The notes under the pieces are model-generated. The model worked only from the letters and a program-made list of their open reading frames with translations, was not told the DNA's origin and did no database searches. Positions 7,836 to 14,339 of a stretch of 16,618 nucleotides of DNA are shown in pieces. The number at the start of each line of letters is the position of its first letter. Within the stretch, counting starts at the first letter, position 1. The position numbers and the translations under genes were made by a program. The stretch lies in NCBI GenBank assembly GCA_902806375.1, contig CADCWK010000408.1, positions 1 to 16,618 on the forward strand, written 5' to 3'. The DNA comes from an uncultured Thermomicrobiales bacterium (lineage in GTDB: Bacteria > Chloroflexota > Chloroflexia > Thermomicrobiales > UBA6265).

Positions 7836-8831
7836 CTAGGCCCGGACGAGGTAGGCGCTCAGGACGTACCCGGTGACGCCGCGGTAGGAGATGGATGTGT
7901 AGCCGTTGCTCGACGTCGGGGCGCCATTGAAGACGGCGCCGGACGGGACGACCCCGAGCAGGGCGGACGTGGCGCTGGCCTGCTGCCGGAGGTTCAGGGA
8001 GGCGGTCGCGCGGTAGGAGACGGACGTCCCGCCCGGCACCGGACCGGCGGTGACCAGGCCCTTGAACACCCAGCCGATGTCGCCCGGCGTCGTGACCTGG
8101 ACGAAGTCGCCGGAGACGTTGCCGGTGGTGGTGACAGCGGTCCCGGTTGGTAGGACGCGGATCACGTTGTTGCTGTACGACGGGTCCATCCGGAAGTTGG
8201 CGGGTGCGTTGATGTAGGACGCCACGCCACCACCCGGCGGGGGCGTCCCGCCGCCCGGCACGAGCGCCCCGTCGATCATCCAGCCCAGTTGCCCGTTGTA
8301 CTTCACGGCCCGGAAGCCGTTGACGACCTGGGTACCGATGTTGACGGTCGTGCCGCCCGCGAGGACGGAGATGACCGACGACTGGGTCGAGGCGCCGTAC
8401 CGGAAGTTGGTCGCGGCGGACACCCGGGCGGTCCGTGAGAAGTCCTGGTACGGGTCCGGGGAGTCGCTGCTGCCCCCGTTCGAGACGGTGAGGAAGCTGG
8501 TCGAGACCCAGCCCGAGATACCGTTGTACCTGGTGCTGAGGAAGCCGTTCTGGGCGGCCCCGGTCGTGGTGAGCAGGCTGTTGAACGGGATCACGGCGAG
8601 GACCGAGAAGGTCGTGCCGGCGCCGGAACGCAGGTTGACGGCGGTGGTCGTCCGGTAGTAGCCGACGGCCTGCCGGGCGCCGGCGGACGGAGCCGCGCGG
8701 AGGGCCGCAACGGCCGCGATCGCGCCCCCGGCGACCATGCCGGCGAAGCGACGCCGGGTCACCGTCCGCGGGGTGGTATCCCTGTCCATCGTCTCCACCG
8801 CTACGTTGTCATCGATCATGCGAGCAGCCAA
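7836..8831 (-). CDS. Tat-exported protein with four bacterial SH3 (SH3b) domains
   Basis: A 331-residue exported protein. The N-terminus carries a twin-arginine signal, T-R-R-R-F-A-G, then a hydrophobic stretch of Ala/Val/Gly and a likely cleavage near A-P-S-A-G-A. The mature part holds four SH3b repeats. Each has an N-L/F-R strand after a short Ala/Thr run and ends in a G-W/Y-V/M turn (GWVSTSFL, GWMIDGAL, GWVFKGLV, GYVLSAYL). A Gly/Pro linker (GGGTPPPGGG) separates repeats two and three. SH3b domains often bind cell-wall peptides, but no catalytic domain is fused, so an adhesin-like or scaffold role is inferred only. The start is uncertain. TTG 8831 has AGGAAGG 8 nt upstream, while ATG 8789 gives a more ordinary Tat n-region but has GGAG only 3 nt away. 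ATGs at 8819 and 8858 lack a site. The gene is monocistronic and divergent from the flavin oxidoreductase. Confidence 0.88.
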   Translation of the reverse strand: MAARMIDDNVAVETMDRDTTPRTVTRRRFAGMVAGGAIAAVAALRAAPSAGARQAVGYYRTTTAVNLRSGAGTTFSVLAVIPFNSLLTTTGAAQNGFLSTRYNGISGWVSTSFLTVSNGGSSDSPDPYQDFSRTARVSAATNFRYGASTQSSVISVLAGGTTVNIGTQVVNGFRAVKYNGQLGWMIDGALVPGGGTPPPGGGVASYINAPANFRMDPSYSNNVIRVLPTGTAVTTTGNVSGDFVQVTTPGDIGWVFKGLVTAGPVPGGTSVSYRATASLNLRQQASATSALLGVVPSGAVFNGAPTSSNGYTSISYRGVTGYVLSAYLVRA

Positions 8832-8839
8832 GAGCGCAA

Positions 8840-8846
8840 CCTTCCT
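8840..8846 (-). promoter_or_regulatory. Ribosome binding site suggesting a TTG start for the SH3b protein
   Basis: AGGAAGG on the minus strand, with 8 nt to TTG 8831. It is too far (20 nt) from ATG 8819 to serve that start. Confidence 0.45.
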
Positions 8847-9120
8847 GTGATGATCCATCAACCAATAACGAGCCGAGGACCGGGCCGGGGGCTTATCGAT
8901 CCCGCGCGTTCCACCCTCCGTGAAGAGACGCCGGACGTTCCGGGAGGGTTCCGTGGCTGGCGACAGGGAGCGTTCGGGCGGCAGGCCGTGCCTCCCGGGG
9001 AACGGAGGAGCGTCGGGCCGTCTCGACCGGCGACCGCGCGAGCGCGCCGCTCGGCTGGCGGGGCCAACCGGATCGAGCGGTCTCCGACCCGGCGGCGCCC
9101 GGAGATCTGGCACCCCATAT

Positions 9121-9162
9121 GCGGCGGGGCAATCGTGGTGGCCGACAGGATCGCCCCGCCGC
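9121..9162 (+). promoter_or_regulatory. 10-bp perfect hairpin in the leader of the flavin oxidoreductase gene
   Basis: GCGGCGGGGC at 9121-9130 pairs exactly with GCCCCGCCGC at 9153-9162 across a 22-nt loop, ending 47 nt before ATG 9210. A stem this strong in a leader could act as an attenuator or protein-binding site, or as a terminator for an upstream transcript. No known riboswitch class is recognised. Confidence 0.4.
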
Positions 9163-9209
9163 CGTCCGGACGGGACGGCGCGTGACGCGACCGGGAGCAC
9201 GCAACCCGC

Positions 9210-10175
9210 ATGACGACCATTGGCTATCACGCCTCGCATGAGCAGTTCGCCCCGTCGCACCTGATCCGGCTCATCCGGATGGCCGAGGCTGCCGGCTTCC
9301 GCGCCGGGCTGTGCTCGGACCACTTCCATCCCTGGACCAGCCAGCAGGGGCAGAGCGGCTTCGCCTGGTCGTGGCTGGGGGCGGCCCTGCAGGCGACCAC
9401 GCTCCCGTTCGGCGTGGTCTGCGCGCCGGGGCAGCGCTATCACCCCGCGATCATCGCGCAGGCCGCGGCGACCCTGGCCGAGCTGTTCCCGGACCGGTTC
9501 TGGGTGGCAGTCGGCAGCGGGCAGGCGCTCAACGAGCACATCACCGGCCAGCCATTCCCAATCAAGCCGGTGCGCAACGCGCGCCTCAGGGAATCGGTCG
9601 GCGTGATGCGGGCGCTCTGGACTGGCGAGTCCGTCACGCACCATGGGCTGATCACCGTCGAGGAGGCGAAGCTCTACACGCTCCCCGACCGGGCCCCCCG
9701 GATCGTGGCCGCCGCACTCTCTCCCGAGACGGCGGAGTGGGCCGGCGGCTGGGCGGACGGGCTCATCACGGTCGCCCACCCCCGGGACGAACTGCGGAAG
9801 GTCGTCGAGGCGTTCCGCCGCGGCGGGGGTGAGGGGAAACCGATGTACCTGCAGGTCCAGCTGTCCTGGGCGGCGGACGAGGAGGCGGCGCGCCGTGGCG
9901 CCCACGAGCAGTGGGCGGCCAACACTCTGCCCAGCCCCGTGCTGTCCGAGCTGCGCCGGCCGGACCAGTTCGAGGCGGTCGGGAGCTACGTCCGTCCCGA
10001 GGATATCGAAGGCCACATCCGGATCTCCGCTGACCCGGATCAGCACGTCGAATGGCTCCTGGAGGACGTCGCGCTCGGCTTCGACCACCTGTACCTCCAC
10101 AACGTGAACCGGGACCAGGAGCGGTTCATCGAGGTGTTCGGTGAGCGGGTGCTCCCGGTTCTGCACGGCGACTGA
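9210..10175 (+). CDS. LLM-class flavin-dependent oxidoreductase (TIGR03885-like)
   Basis: A 321-residue luciferase-like monooxygenase-fold protein (TIM barrel). It begins I-G-Y-H-A-S-H-E-Q-F and has C-S-D-H-F-H-P-W at ~36-43 and F-A-W-S-W-L-G-A-A near 51-59. I recognise these as hallmarks of the TIGR03885 subgroup, described as probably FMN- rather than F420-dependent. Further family features are R-Y-H-P-A-I-I-A-Q-A (cofactor-side strand and helix), F-W-V-A-V-G-S-G-Q-A-L-N-E, and R-E-S-V-G-V-M-R-A-L-W. Members of the wider family reduce or oxygenate small organic substrates with a flavin; this subgroup has no assigned substrate as far as I know. GGGAG lies 12 nt before the ATG, a long spacing. 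A hairpin sits in its leader. The gene stands ahead of the sugar-acid genes but is separated by 304 nt and a stem-loop, so a shared pathway is not shown. Confidence 0.9.
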   Translation: MTTIGYHASHEQFAPSHLIRLIRMAEAAGFRAGLCSDHFHPWTSQQGQSGFAWSWLGAALQATTLPFGVVCAPGQRYHPAIIAQAAATLAELFPDRFWVAVGSGQALNEHITGQPFPIKPVRNARLRESVGVMRALWTGESVTHHGLITVEEAKLYTLPDRAPRIVAAALSPETAEWAGGWADGLITVAHPRDELRKVVEAFRRGGGEGKPMYLQVQLSWAADEEAARRGAHEQWAANTLPSPVLSELRRPDQFEAVGSYVRPEDIEGHIRISADPDQHVEWLLEDVALGFDHLYLHNVNRDQERFIEVFGERVLPVLHGD

Positions 10176-10479
10176 CAGGGTCCGTTTCCCGGCGTCGGTG
10201 CCGCCGACGCGACGCCCAATCCAGGGCGAGACTCCTCGGGCCCCGTCGTCCCCGTGGCTCCGTTGCCGCCGGTCGGTCGTCCCGCTCGCCGGAGGATGGT
10301 GCGATAATCGGCCCGGTTCGCCGCCCTGGCTCGTGGATGTCGGCTCGTTCTCCCGCGTCGCCGCGGGATTCCGCCGCATGCGAGATGGGTCAGGGGCGCC
10401 GCTGGTCCCGATGATGGGCCGGTGGCGGGGTGGATCGACGACGGACCGTGGCTGGTCCGGGACCGGGAGGGGAGACGCG
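10176..10479. other. Intergenic leader upstream of the aldolase gene
   Basis: A 304-nt gap. It holds the post-oxidoreductase stem-loop at 10192-10210 and an isolated -10-like GATAAT at 10303-10308 with no convincing -35. An open frame in phase with the aldolase runs from 10141 but has no ribosome site or conserved sequence. GGAGGGGAG at 10466-10474 is the aldolase ribosome site. Confidence 0.5.
10192..10210 (+). terminator. Stem-loop just after the flavin oxidoreductase gene
   Basis: GCGTCGG (10192-10198) and CCGACGC (10204-10210) form a perfect 7-bp stem with a 5-nt loop, 16 nt after the stop at 10175. There is no T-tract, so this is a plausible but unproven terminator. Confidence 0.45.
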
Positions 10480-11313
10480 ATGCGCACCAATCACGTCCGG
10501 CAGCGGCTGGCGGCCGGCGAGCCGTCGATCGGCACCTGGCTGGGGCTGCCGAGCCCGGAGGCGGCGGAGCATGTGGCCACCCTCGGCTTCGACTGGCTGA
10601 CCGTGGACACCGAGCACAACCCGATCGACATCCGGACGCTGTCGCTGATGCTCGGCGCGATCGCCGGGGCGGGGGTCGCGCCGCTGGTGCGGATCCCGTG
10701 GAACACCGGGGAGAACATCAAGCGCGTTCTCGACGCCGGCGCCTGGGGCATCGTCGTGCCGATGGTGAACAGCCGGGCCGAGGCGGAGGCCGCCGTCGCC
10801 GCCGCCCACTACCCGCCGAAGGGCGTCCGCAGCATCGGTGGCAGCCTGACCGGGGTGCGCTTCGGTGCCTCCGGCGGTGAGTACCTGAAGAACGCCGAGG
10901 ACAACATCCTCGTCGTGCTGCAGATCGAGCACGCCGACGGGGTCGAAGTTGCCGACGAGATCCTCAGCGTGCCGGGCGTGGACGCCTGCTTCATCGGGCC
11001 CAACGACCTGGCGGCCTCGATGGGCGTCGGGGTCGGCGTGCCGCTCGAGAGTGACGACCCTCGGCTGATGGAGGCGATCGCCGAGATCAAGGCGGCCTGC
11101 CTGCGCAACGGTGTCGCCCCCGGCATCCACACGTCCGGCGCCAGGGGCGTCAACCAGCGCATCGGCGAGGGTTTCCAGTTCCTGGCGATGGCCAGCGAGG
11201 CGAGTTACATGCTCTCCGGCCTCCGGTCGGATCTCGCCACGCTGGACTGGACTTCCACCGCCCGCCAGACGACCGAGACGCCGGTCACGCAGGGCTCAGC
11301 CGTCCGGTACTAG
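10480..11313 (+). CDS. HpcH/HpaI-family class II aldolase (2-keto-3-deoxy-acid aldolase)
   Basis: A 277-residue Mg/Mn-dependent class II pyruvate aldolase, the family of HpcH, GarL and RhmA (YfaU). It would split a 2-keto-3-deoxy sugar acid, or a related 4-hydroxy-2-oxo acid, into pyruvate and an aldehyde. Active-site residues align closely with the E. coli HpcH pattern as I recall it: D43 and H46 in V-D-T-E-H-N, R71 in L-V-R-I-P, metal ligand E150 in Q-I-E-H-A-D, and D176 in G-P-N-D-L-A-A-S-M-G. The start is ATG 10480, with GGAG 5 nt upstream. A hydroxyacid dehydrogenase and an acid-sugar dehydratase follow on the same strand, the same partners seen in L-rhamnonate-type pathways (RhmA with RhmD). 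This supports a 2-keto-3-deoxy-aldonate substrate, although the gaps are long and the exact sugar is unknown. Confidence 0.93.
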   Translation: MRTNHVRQRLAAGEPSIGTWLGLPSPEAAEHVATLGFDWLTVDTEHNPIDIRTLSLMLGAIAGAGVAPLVRIPWNTGENIKRVLDAGAWGIVVPMVNSRAEAEAAVAAAHYPPKGVRSIGGSLTGVRFGASGGEYLKNAEDNILVVLQIEHADGVEVADEILSVPGVDACFIGPNDLAASMGVGVGVPLESDDPRLMEAIAEIKAACLRNGVAPGIHTSGARGVNQRIGEGFQFLAMASEASYMLSGLRSDLATLDWTSTARQTTETPVTQGSAVRY

Positions 11314-11332
11314 GGCGCGGACCGTGCCGCGG

Positions 11333-11398
11333 CGCAGACCCCTCGCTCGGCCCCTCCCCGGCCCGGCCGCTCGCCGCGGCTACCCATCGACCGGGAGG
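11333..11398 (+). repeat. Intergenic repeat copy 1 with compound hairpin
   Basis: Starts with a 30-nt unit at 11333-11362 that recurs at 12601-12630 (25 of 30 identical, same spacing of two conserved 12-nt blocks, CGCAGACCCCTC and CCCCTCCCCGGC). CCTCCCCGG at 11353-11361 pairs with CCGGGAGG at 11391-11398 (one bulge), enclosing an inner stem GCCGC/GCGGC at 11366-11380. It lies 19 nt after the aldolase stop. Confidence 0.45.
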
Positions 11399-11505
11399 AC
11401 GAGCACGCTGGCGTCCCGGCGTTGGGCAGTCGTGGTGAGAGCCGCTGTCCCAGCGACACATTCGCACCCGTCGTCGAACAGCAATGAAAGGCGAATCATC
11501 TCCTC

Positions 11506-12456
11506 ATGAAGCTGCTGATGACTTCCATCGAAGGCGAGGCCTATTTCGATCTCCTCGACGATGTCGGGATCGCGGACCTGCGGATCGTCCGGGCGACGAG
11601 CCCCGAGCACGCCGCGGCCGAGATCGTCGACGCCGACGTGCTGTACGGCTTCCCACGCGGGGACCAGCTCGCGACCGCGCGGAACCTGCGCCTGATCCAG
11701 TCGTCATCGGCCGGGGTGGAGTGGATCCCCCGGGTGCCCGGCCTCGTCGACAGCGACGTCATCGTCACCAACACGCGCGGCGCCCACGCGCCGTCGATCG
11801 CGGAGCACGTCTTCTCGCTGCTCCTGACCTTCACCCGTGACATCCCGCAACTGCTGGACTGGCAGCGGCAGCGGTACTGGGGCCGCGTCGAGGCCTACCG
11901 GACGCTGCGCGAGATCAAGGACCGGACGATCGGCCTGATCGGCTACGGCGCCATCGGCAAGGCGATCGCCCGCCGGGCGGTCGCCTTCGAGATGAACGTC
12001 CTCGCCGTCGACGCCTACCCGGTCGAGGGCGGTGACCAGGACGTCTGGCCGAGCGACCGGCTGCCGGATCTGCTGGCGCAGTCGGATGTCGTCGTGGTGA
12101 CCATCCCCTACACGGAGGGGTCGCACCACTTGATCGACGCGGCGGCGCTGGCCCGGATGCGGCCGGACGCCTATCTGATCGCCATCTCGCGGGGCGGCAT
12201 TGTCGACGAGGAGGCGCTGGTCGCCGCCCTGACGGCGGGCACCATCGCCGGCGCCGGGATCGACGTCGCCGAGACCGAACCGCTCCCGGCCGACAGCCCG
12301 CTCTGGGACGCGCCCAACCTGATCATCACGCCCCACGTCGCGGGCGCCTCCGGGCCCAAGGAGCGCCGCTGCGTGGAGATCCTGCGGGAGAACCTGATCC
12401 GGTTCGCCAACGGCGACCCGCTCGTCAACGTCGTCGACAAGCACCGGGGGTATTGA
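11506..12456 (+). CDS. D-2-hydroxyacid dehydrogenase (NAD-binding)
   Basis: A 316-residue member of the D-isomer-specific 2-hydroxyacid dehydrogenase family, which interconverts 2-keto acids and D-2-hydroxy acids. The Rossmann motif is G-Y-G-A-I-G at 146-151. The acidic D169 at the end of the second strand (L-A-V-D-A-Y) suggests NAD(H) over NADP(H). The catalytic triad is complete: R229 in I-S-R-G-G-I-V-D, E258 in A-E-T-E-P-L-P, and H277 in T-P-H-V-A-G. A substrate-binding S-S-S-A-G-V-E segment precedes the NAD domain. Length is typical. The start is ATG 11506, with only a weak AAAGG upstream. Its place between an aldolase and an acid-sugar dehydratase suggests it oxidises or reduces a sugar-acid cleavage product such as a hydroxypyruvate- or glyoxylate-like compound; that role is inferred. 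Confidence 0.93.
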   Translation: MKLLMTSIEGEAYFDLLDDVGIADLRIVRATSPEHAAAEIVDADVLYGFPRGDQLATARNLRLIQSSSAGVEWIPRVPGLVDSDVIVTNTRGAHAPSIAEHVFSLLLTFTRDIPQLLDWQRQRYWGRVEAYRTLREIKDRTIGLIGYGAIGKAIARRAVAFEMNVLAVDAYPVEGGDQDVWPSDRLPDLLAQSDVVVVTIPYTEGSHHLIDAAALARMRPDAYLIAISRGGIVDEEALVAALTAGTIAGAGIDVAETEPLPADSPLWDAPNLIITPHVAGASGPKERRCVEILRENLIRFANGDPLVNVVDKHRGY

Positions 12457-12600
12457 GGCGAATCGCCCGAGCGCCCCGCGCCCGTCCGCAGGGGCGAAGC
12501 TTGCGAGCCTGCCCGCCGCAGGATGCCCGACCATGAATGGATCAGGCCCAGGGACGATAACCGGTGGGTTCCGGCGTTCTGGCGACGGTCCGGGTGGCGA

Positions 12601-12664
12601 CGCAGACCCCTCCTCAGACCCCTCCCCGGCTCGACTCTGCGGCTCCTCACTGCCCGGAGAGGGG
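12601..12664 (+). repeat. Intergenic repeat copy 2 with hairpin
   Basis: The 30-nt unit 12601-12630 matches 11333-11362. CCCCTCCCCGG at 12619-12629 pairs with CCGGAGAGGGG at 12654-12664 in 10 of 11 positions, with a 24-nt loop. It lies 119 nt before the dehydratase start. Repetition in two leaders of one gene cluster suggests a mobile or regulatory intergenic element, or two terminators of related origin. Confidence 0.45.
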
Positions 12665-12772
12665 CTTCCAGGGACCGCGGACCGGGCTCTCCCGGTGATT
12701 CGCGATCACCGTCCCTGAGCCCGGGGATCACACGTCGCTGCATCCCTGGGCCACCACCTTCAGCAAACGAAT

Positions 12773-12777
12773 GGAGG
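12773..12777 (+). promoter_or_regulatory. Ribosome binding site deciding the dehydratase start
   Basis: GGAGG with 6 nt to ATG 12784. It rules out the 87-codon upstream extension from 12523. Confidence 0.7.
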
Positions 12778-12783
12778 ATCGAG

Positions 12784-14037
12784 ATGAAGATCACTCGGCT
12801 GCGGCTCCGCGAGGTGACCGGCACGTTCACGTCGGAGACCGAGTTCTGGGAGGAGCGGCTCCAGCGGCCGATCGACGTCTACCCCGAGCACCGGGCCGAG
12901 GGGGCCGAGCGCCGGACGCCCCGCCACATCGCGGACGACCGCTACGAGCTCCGCTCCGTCTTCCTCGAGATCGAGACGGACGAGGGCGTGACGGGCCTGG
13001 CCGGTCCGTTCGCGCTCGATGTGGCGTGGGTGATCGACCAGCAGTTCGCCCGGCTGCTCGTCGGCGAGGACCCGACGGCGACCGAGCGGCTCTGGGACCT
13101 GATGTACCGGGACGCCGTCCACGGGCGCAAGGGCGTCGCGATGATGGCGATCAGCGCCATCGATTGCGGGCTGTGGGACCTGCGGGGCAAGTGGCTCGGG
13201 GTGGCCGTCCACCGGCTGCTCGGCGGGCCGGTCCGGACGGAGATCCCGGCCTACGCCAGCGCGCTCGGGTACTCCCTGGAGCCGGAGAAGGTCCACGCCC
13301 AGGCTGCCCGGTTCGTCGCCGAGGGCTACACCGCGACCAAGTGGTTCCCGCGCGGGGCGCCGACCGACGGGCGCGAGGGCATCCGGCGGAACATCGAACT
13401 GGCCCGGACGCTGCGCGAGGCGATCGGCCCCGACAACGACTTCATGCTGGACGCCTGGATGAGCTGGGACACGCCCTACACCGTGATGATGTCGGAGGTG
13501 CTGGAGCCCTTCCGGCCGCGCTGGCTGGAGGAGCCGACGATGCCGGACATGGTCGAGGCGTGCGCCGAGGCCCGCCGTCGCTCCCGCGTGCCGATCGCGA
13601 CCGGCGAGCACGAGTACACGCGCTGGGGCATCAAGCACCTCCTCGACGCCGGGGCGGCCGACGTGCTCCAGCCGGACACCTACTGGGCCGGCGGGATCAC
13701 GGAGATGGTCAAGATCGCGGCGGTGGCGTCCTGCTACAGCATCCCGGTGATCCCGCACGGCCATTCCGTCCCGGCCAACGTCCAGCTCAGCGCGGCCCTG
13801 CCGATCCCGTCGGTCCCGCTGGTCGAGTACCTCGTCAAGTGGAACGCCCTCCACCAGCACTTCTTCGTGGAGCCCGTCGTCCCGGTCAACGGGATGGTGC
13901 GCGTCCCCGACGTGCCGGGCATGGGCGTCGAGCTCGACCCGGCGAAGATCGAGCGGGAGCGCGACCTCGGGTGGGCGACCGACTCGGTCGCCGGGAGTTC
14001 AGCGCTGGAGAGACCGTCCGGGCGCGGTGGGAGATGA
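12784..14037 (+). CDS. Enolase-superfamily acid-sugar dehydratase (L-rhamnonate dehydratase-like)
   Basis: A 417-residue mandelate racemase/muconate lactonizing-type enzyme. These abstract the proton next to a carboxylate using Mg2+, and sugar-acid members then lose water to give 2-keto-3-deoxy acids. Mg ligands are D223 in L-D-A-W-M-S, E249 in W-L-E-E-P, and E275 in T-G-E-H. H276 follows E275, and the D298/H325 pair (Q-P-D and I-P-H-G-H-S) forms the general-base dyad. W-M-S-W-D, the G-E-H doublet, A-G-G-I-T-E-M-V-K-I-A-A, and the tail E-P-V-V-P-V-N-G...P-G-M-G-V-E-L resemble L-rhamnonate dehydratase (RhmD). The usual second-strand K-x-K is not obvious; K186 stands in T-K-W-F-P-R-G. The N-terminal capping domain is long, with E-R-R-T-P-R-H around 42-48. 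Together with the upstream aldolase this fits aldonate breakdown. The dehydratase class is firm; L-rhamnonate as substrate is a guess. Confidence 0.9.
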   Translation: MKITRLRLREVTGTFTSETEFWEERLQRPIDVYPEHRAEGAERRTPRHIADDRYELRSVFLEIETDEGVTGLAGPFALDVAWVIDQQFARLLVGEDPTATERLWDLMYRDAVHGRKGVAMMAISAIDCGLWDLRGKWLGVAVHRLLGGPVRTEIPAYASALGYSLEPEKVHAQAARFVAEGYTATKWFPRGAPTDGREGIRRNIELARTLREAIGPDNDFMLDAWMSWDTPYTVMMSEVLEPFRPRWLEEPTMPDMVEACAEARRRSRVPIATGEHEYTRWGIKHLLDAGAADVLQPDTYWAGGITEMVKIAAVASCYSIPVIPHGHSVPANVQLSAALPIPSVPLVEYLVKWNALHQHFFVEPVVPVNGMVRVPDVPGMGVELDPAKIERERDLGWATDSVAGSSALERPSGRGGR

Positions 14038-14207
14038 CCCGAAGACGGATCAGCGATCGCGGACGCGCCGCGGGATGCCGGGTGAGGACGTATCGGTGAC
14101 AGGGCCCGGGGACGGCGTCGCGCGGACATCGTCAACGATTCCCGTGTATGCGTGACTCCCGGGATGTCAGTCATGCCAAAGGCCGCCATTGCTCCACCTG
14201 GAGCGCG

Positions 14208-14241
14208 CCTGGCCGCTTACCGGGATGCGGGTGCGGCCAGG
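14208..14241. terminator. 9-bp stem-loop between convergent genes
   Basis: CCTGGCCGC (14208-14216) pairs with GCGGCCAGG (14233-14241), and a further ACC/GGT pairing inside extends the stem past a 2-nt bulge. Position between convergent genes favours a bidirectional terminator; no T-tract. Confidence 0.5.
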
Positions 14242-14261
14242 GCGACCACGACGCCGGGGAA

Positions 14262-14306
14262 GGGCGAGCACCAGGATTGGCCGGAGGGCCGGCGTTCTGC
14301 TCGCCC
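14262..14306. terminator. Second 9-bp stem-loop between convergent genes
   Basis: GGGCGAGCA (14262-14270) pairs exactly with TGCTCGCCC (14298-14306). The 27-nt loop contains its own GGCC repeats. It lies 34 nt after the serine hydrolase stop when read on the minus strand. Confidence 0.5.
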
Positions 14307-14339
14307 GCGAGACGGGGTTGCTCCTGGCTGCATCGCGGA

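Larger units (their letters stand above)
8832..9209. other. Divergent intergenic region between SH3b protein and flavin oxidoreductase genes
   Basis: This ~380-nt region carries the leaders of two divergent genes. Short open frames on both strands overlap each other here and are rich in Arg, Gly and Pro; I see none with conserved sequence or a good ribosome site. The main structure is the 10-bp hairpin at 9121-9162, listed separately. I find no confident -35/-10 pair. Confidence 0.5.
12457..12783. other. Intergenic leader upstream of the dehydratase gene
   Basis: A 327-nt gap containing repeat copy 2 and its hairpin (12601-12664). It also has a degenerate GGGGCGAAGCTTGCGAGC stretch at 12491-12508, reminiscent of self-complementary intergenic sequences. 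An in-frame extension of the dehydratase frame to 12523 is Arg/Pro/Ser-rich with no ribosome site, so it is not taken as coding. Confidence 0.45.
14038..14339. other. Convergent intergenic region with two stem-loops
   Basis: A 302-nt gap between the dehydratase stop (+) and the serine hydrolase stop (-). It contains two perfect 9-bp stems, at 14208-14241 and 14262-14306, listed separately. No gene is supported; small open frames here are low in conserved content. Confidence 0.5.

Noticed and set aside
10303..10308. GATAAT as a -10 box for the aldolase gene
   Set aside because: No matching -35 at the expected distance and 170 nt from the start codon.
8832..10490. Large N-terminal extension of the SH3b protein frame
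   Set aside because: It runs antisense through the whole flavin oxidoreductase gene and would bury the Tat signal inside the protein.
12491..12508. Self-complementary GGGGCGAAGC element as an intergenic repeat
   Set aside because: Only one degenerate copy and poor pairing of the two halves, so it is noted in the intergenic entry but not called.
12771..14099. 442-codon frame overlapping the dehydratase
   Set aside because: It is the +1-shifted shadow of the dehydratase; the other frame has every enolase-superfamily ligand and a good ribosome site.
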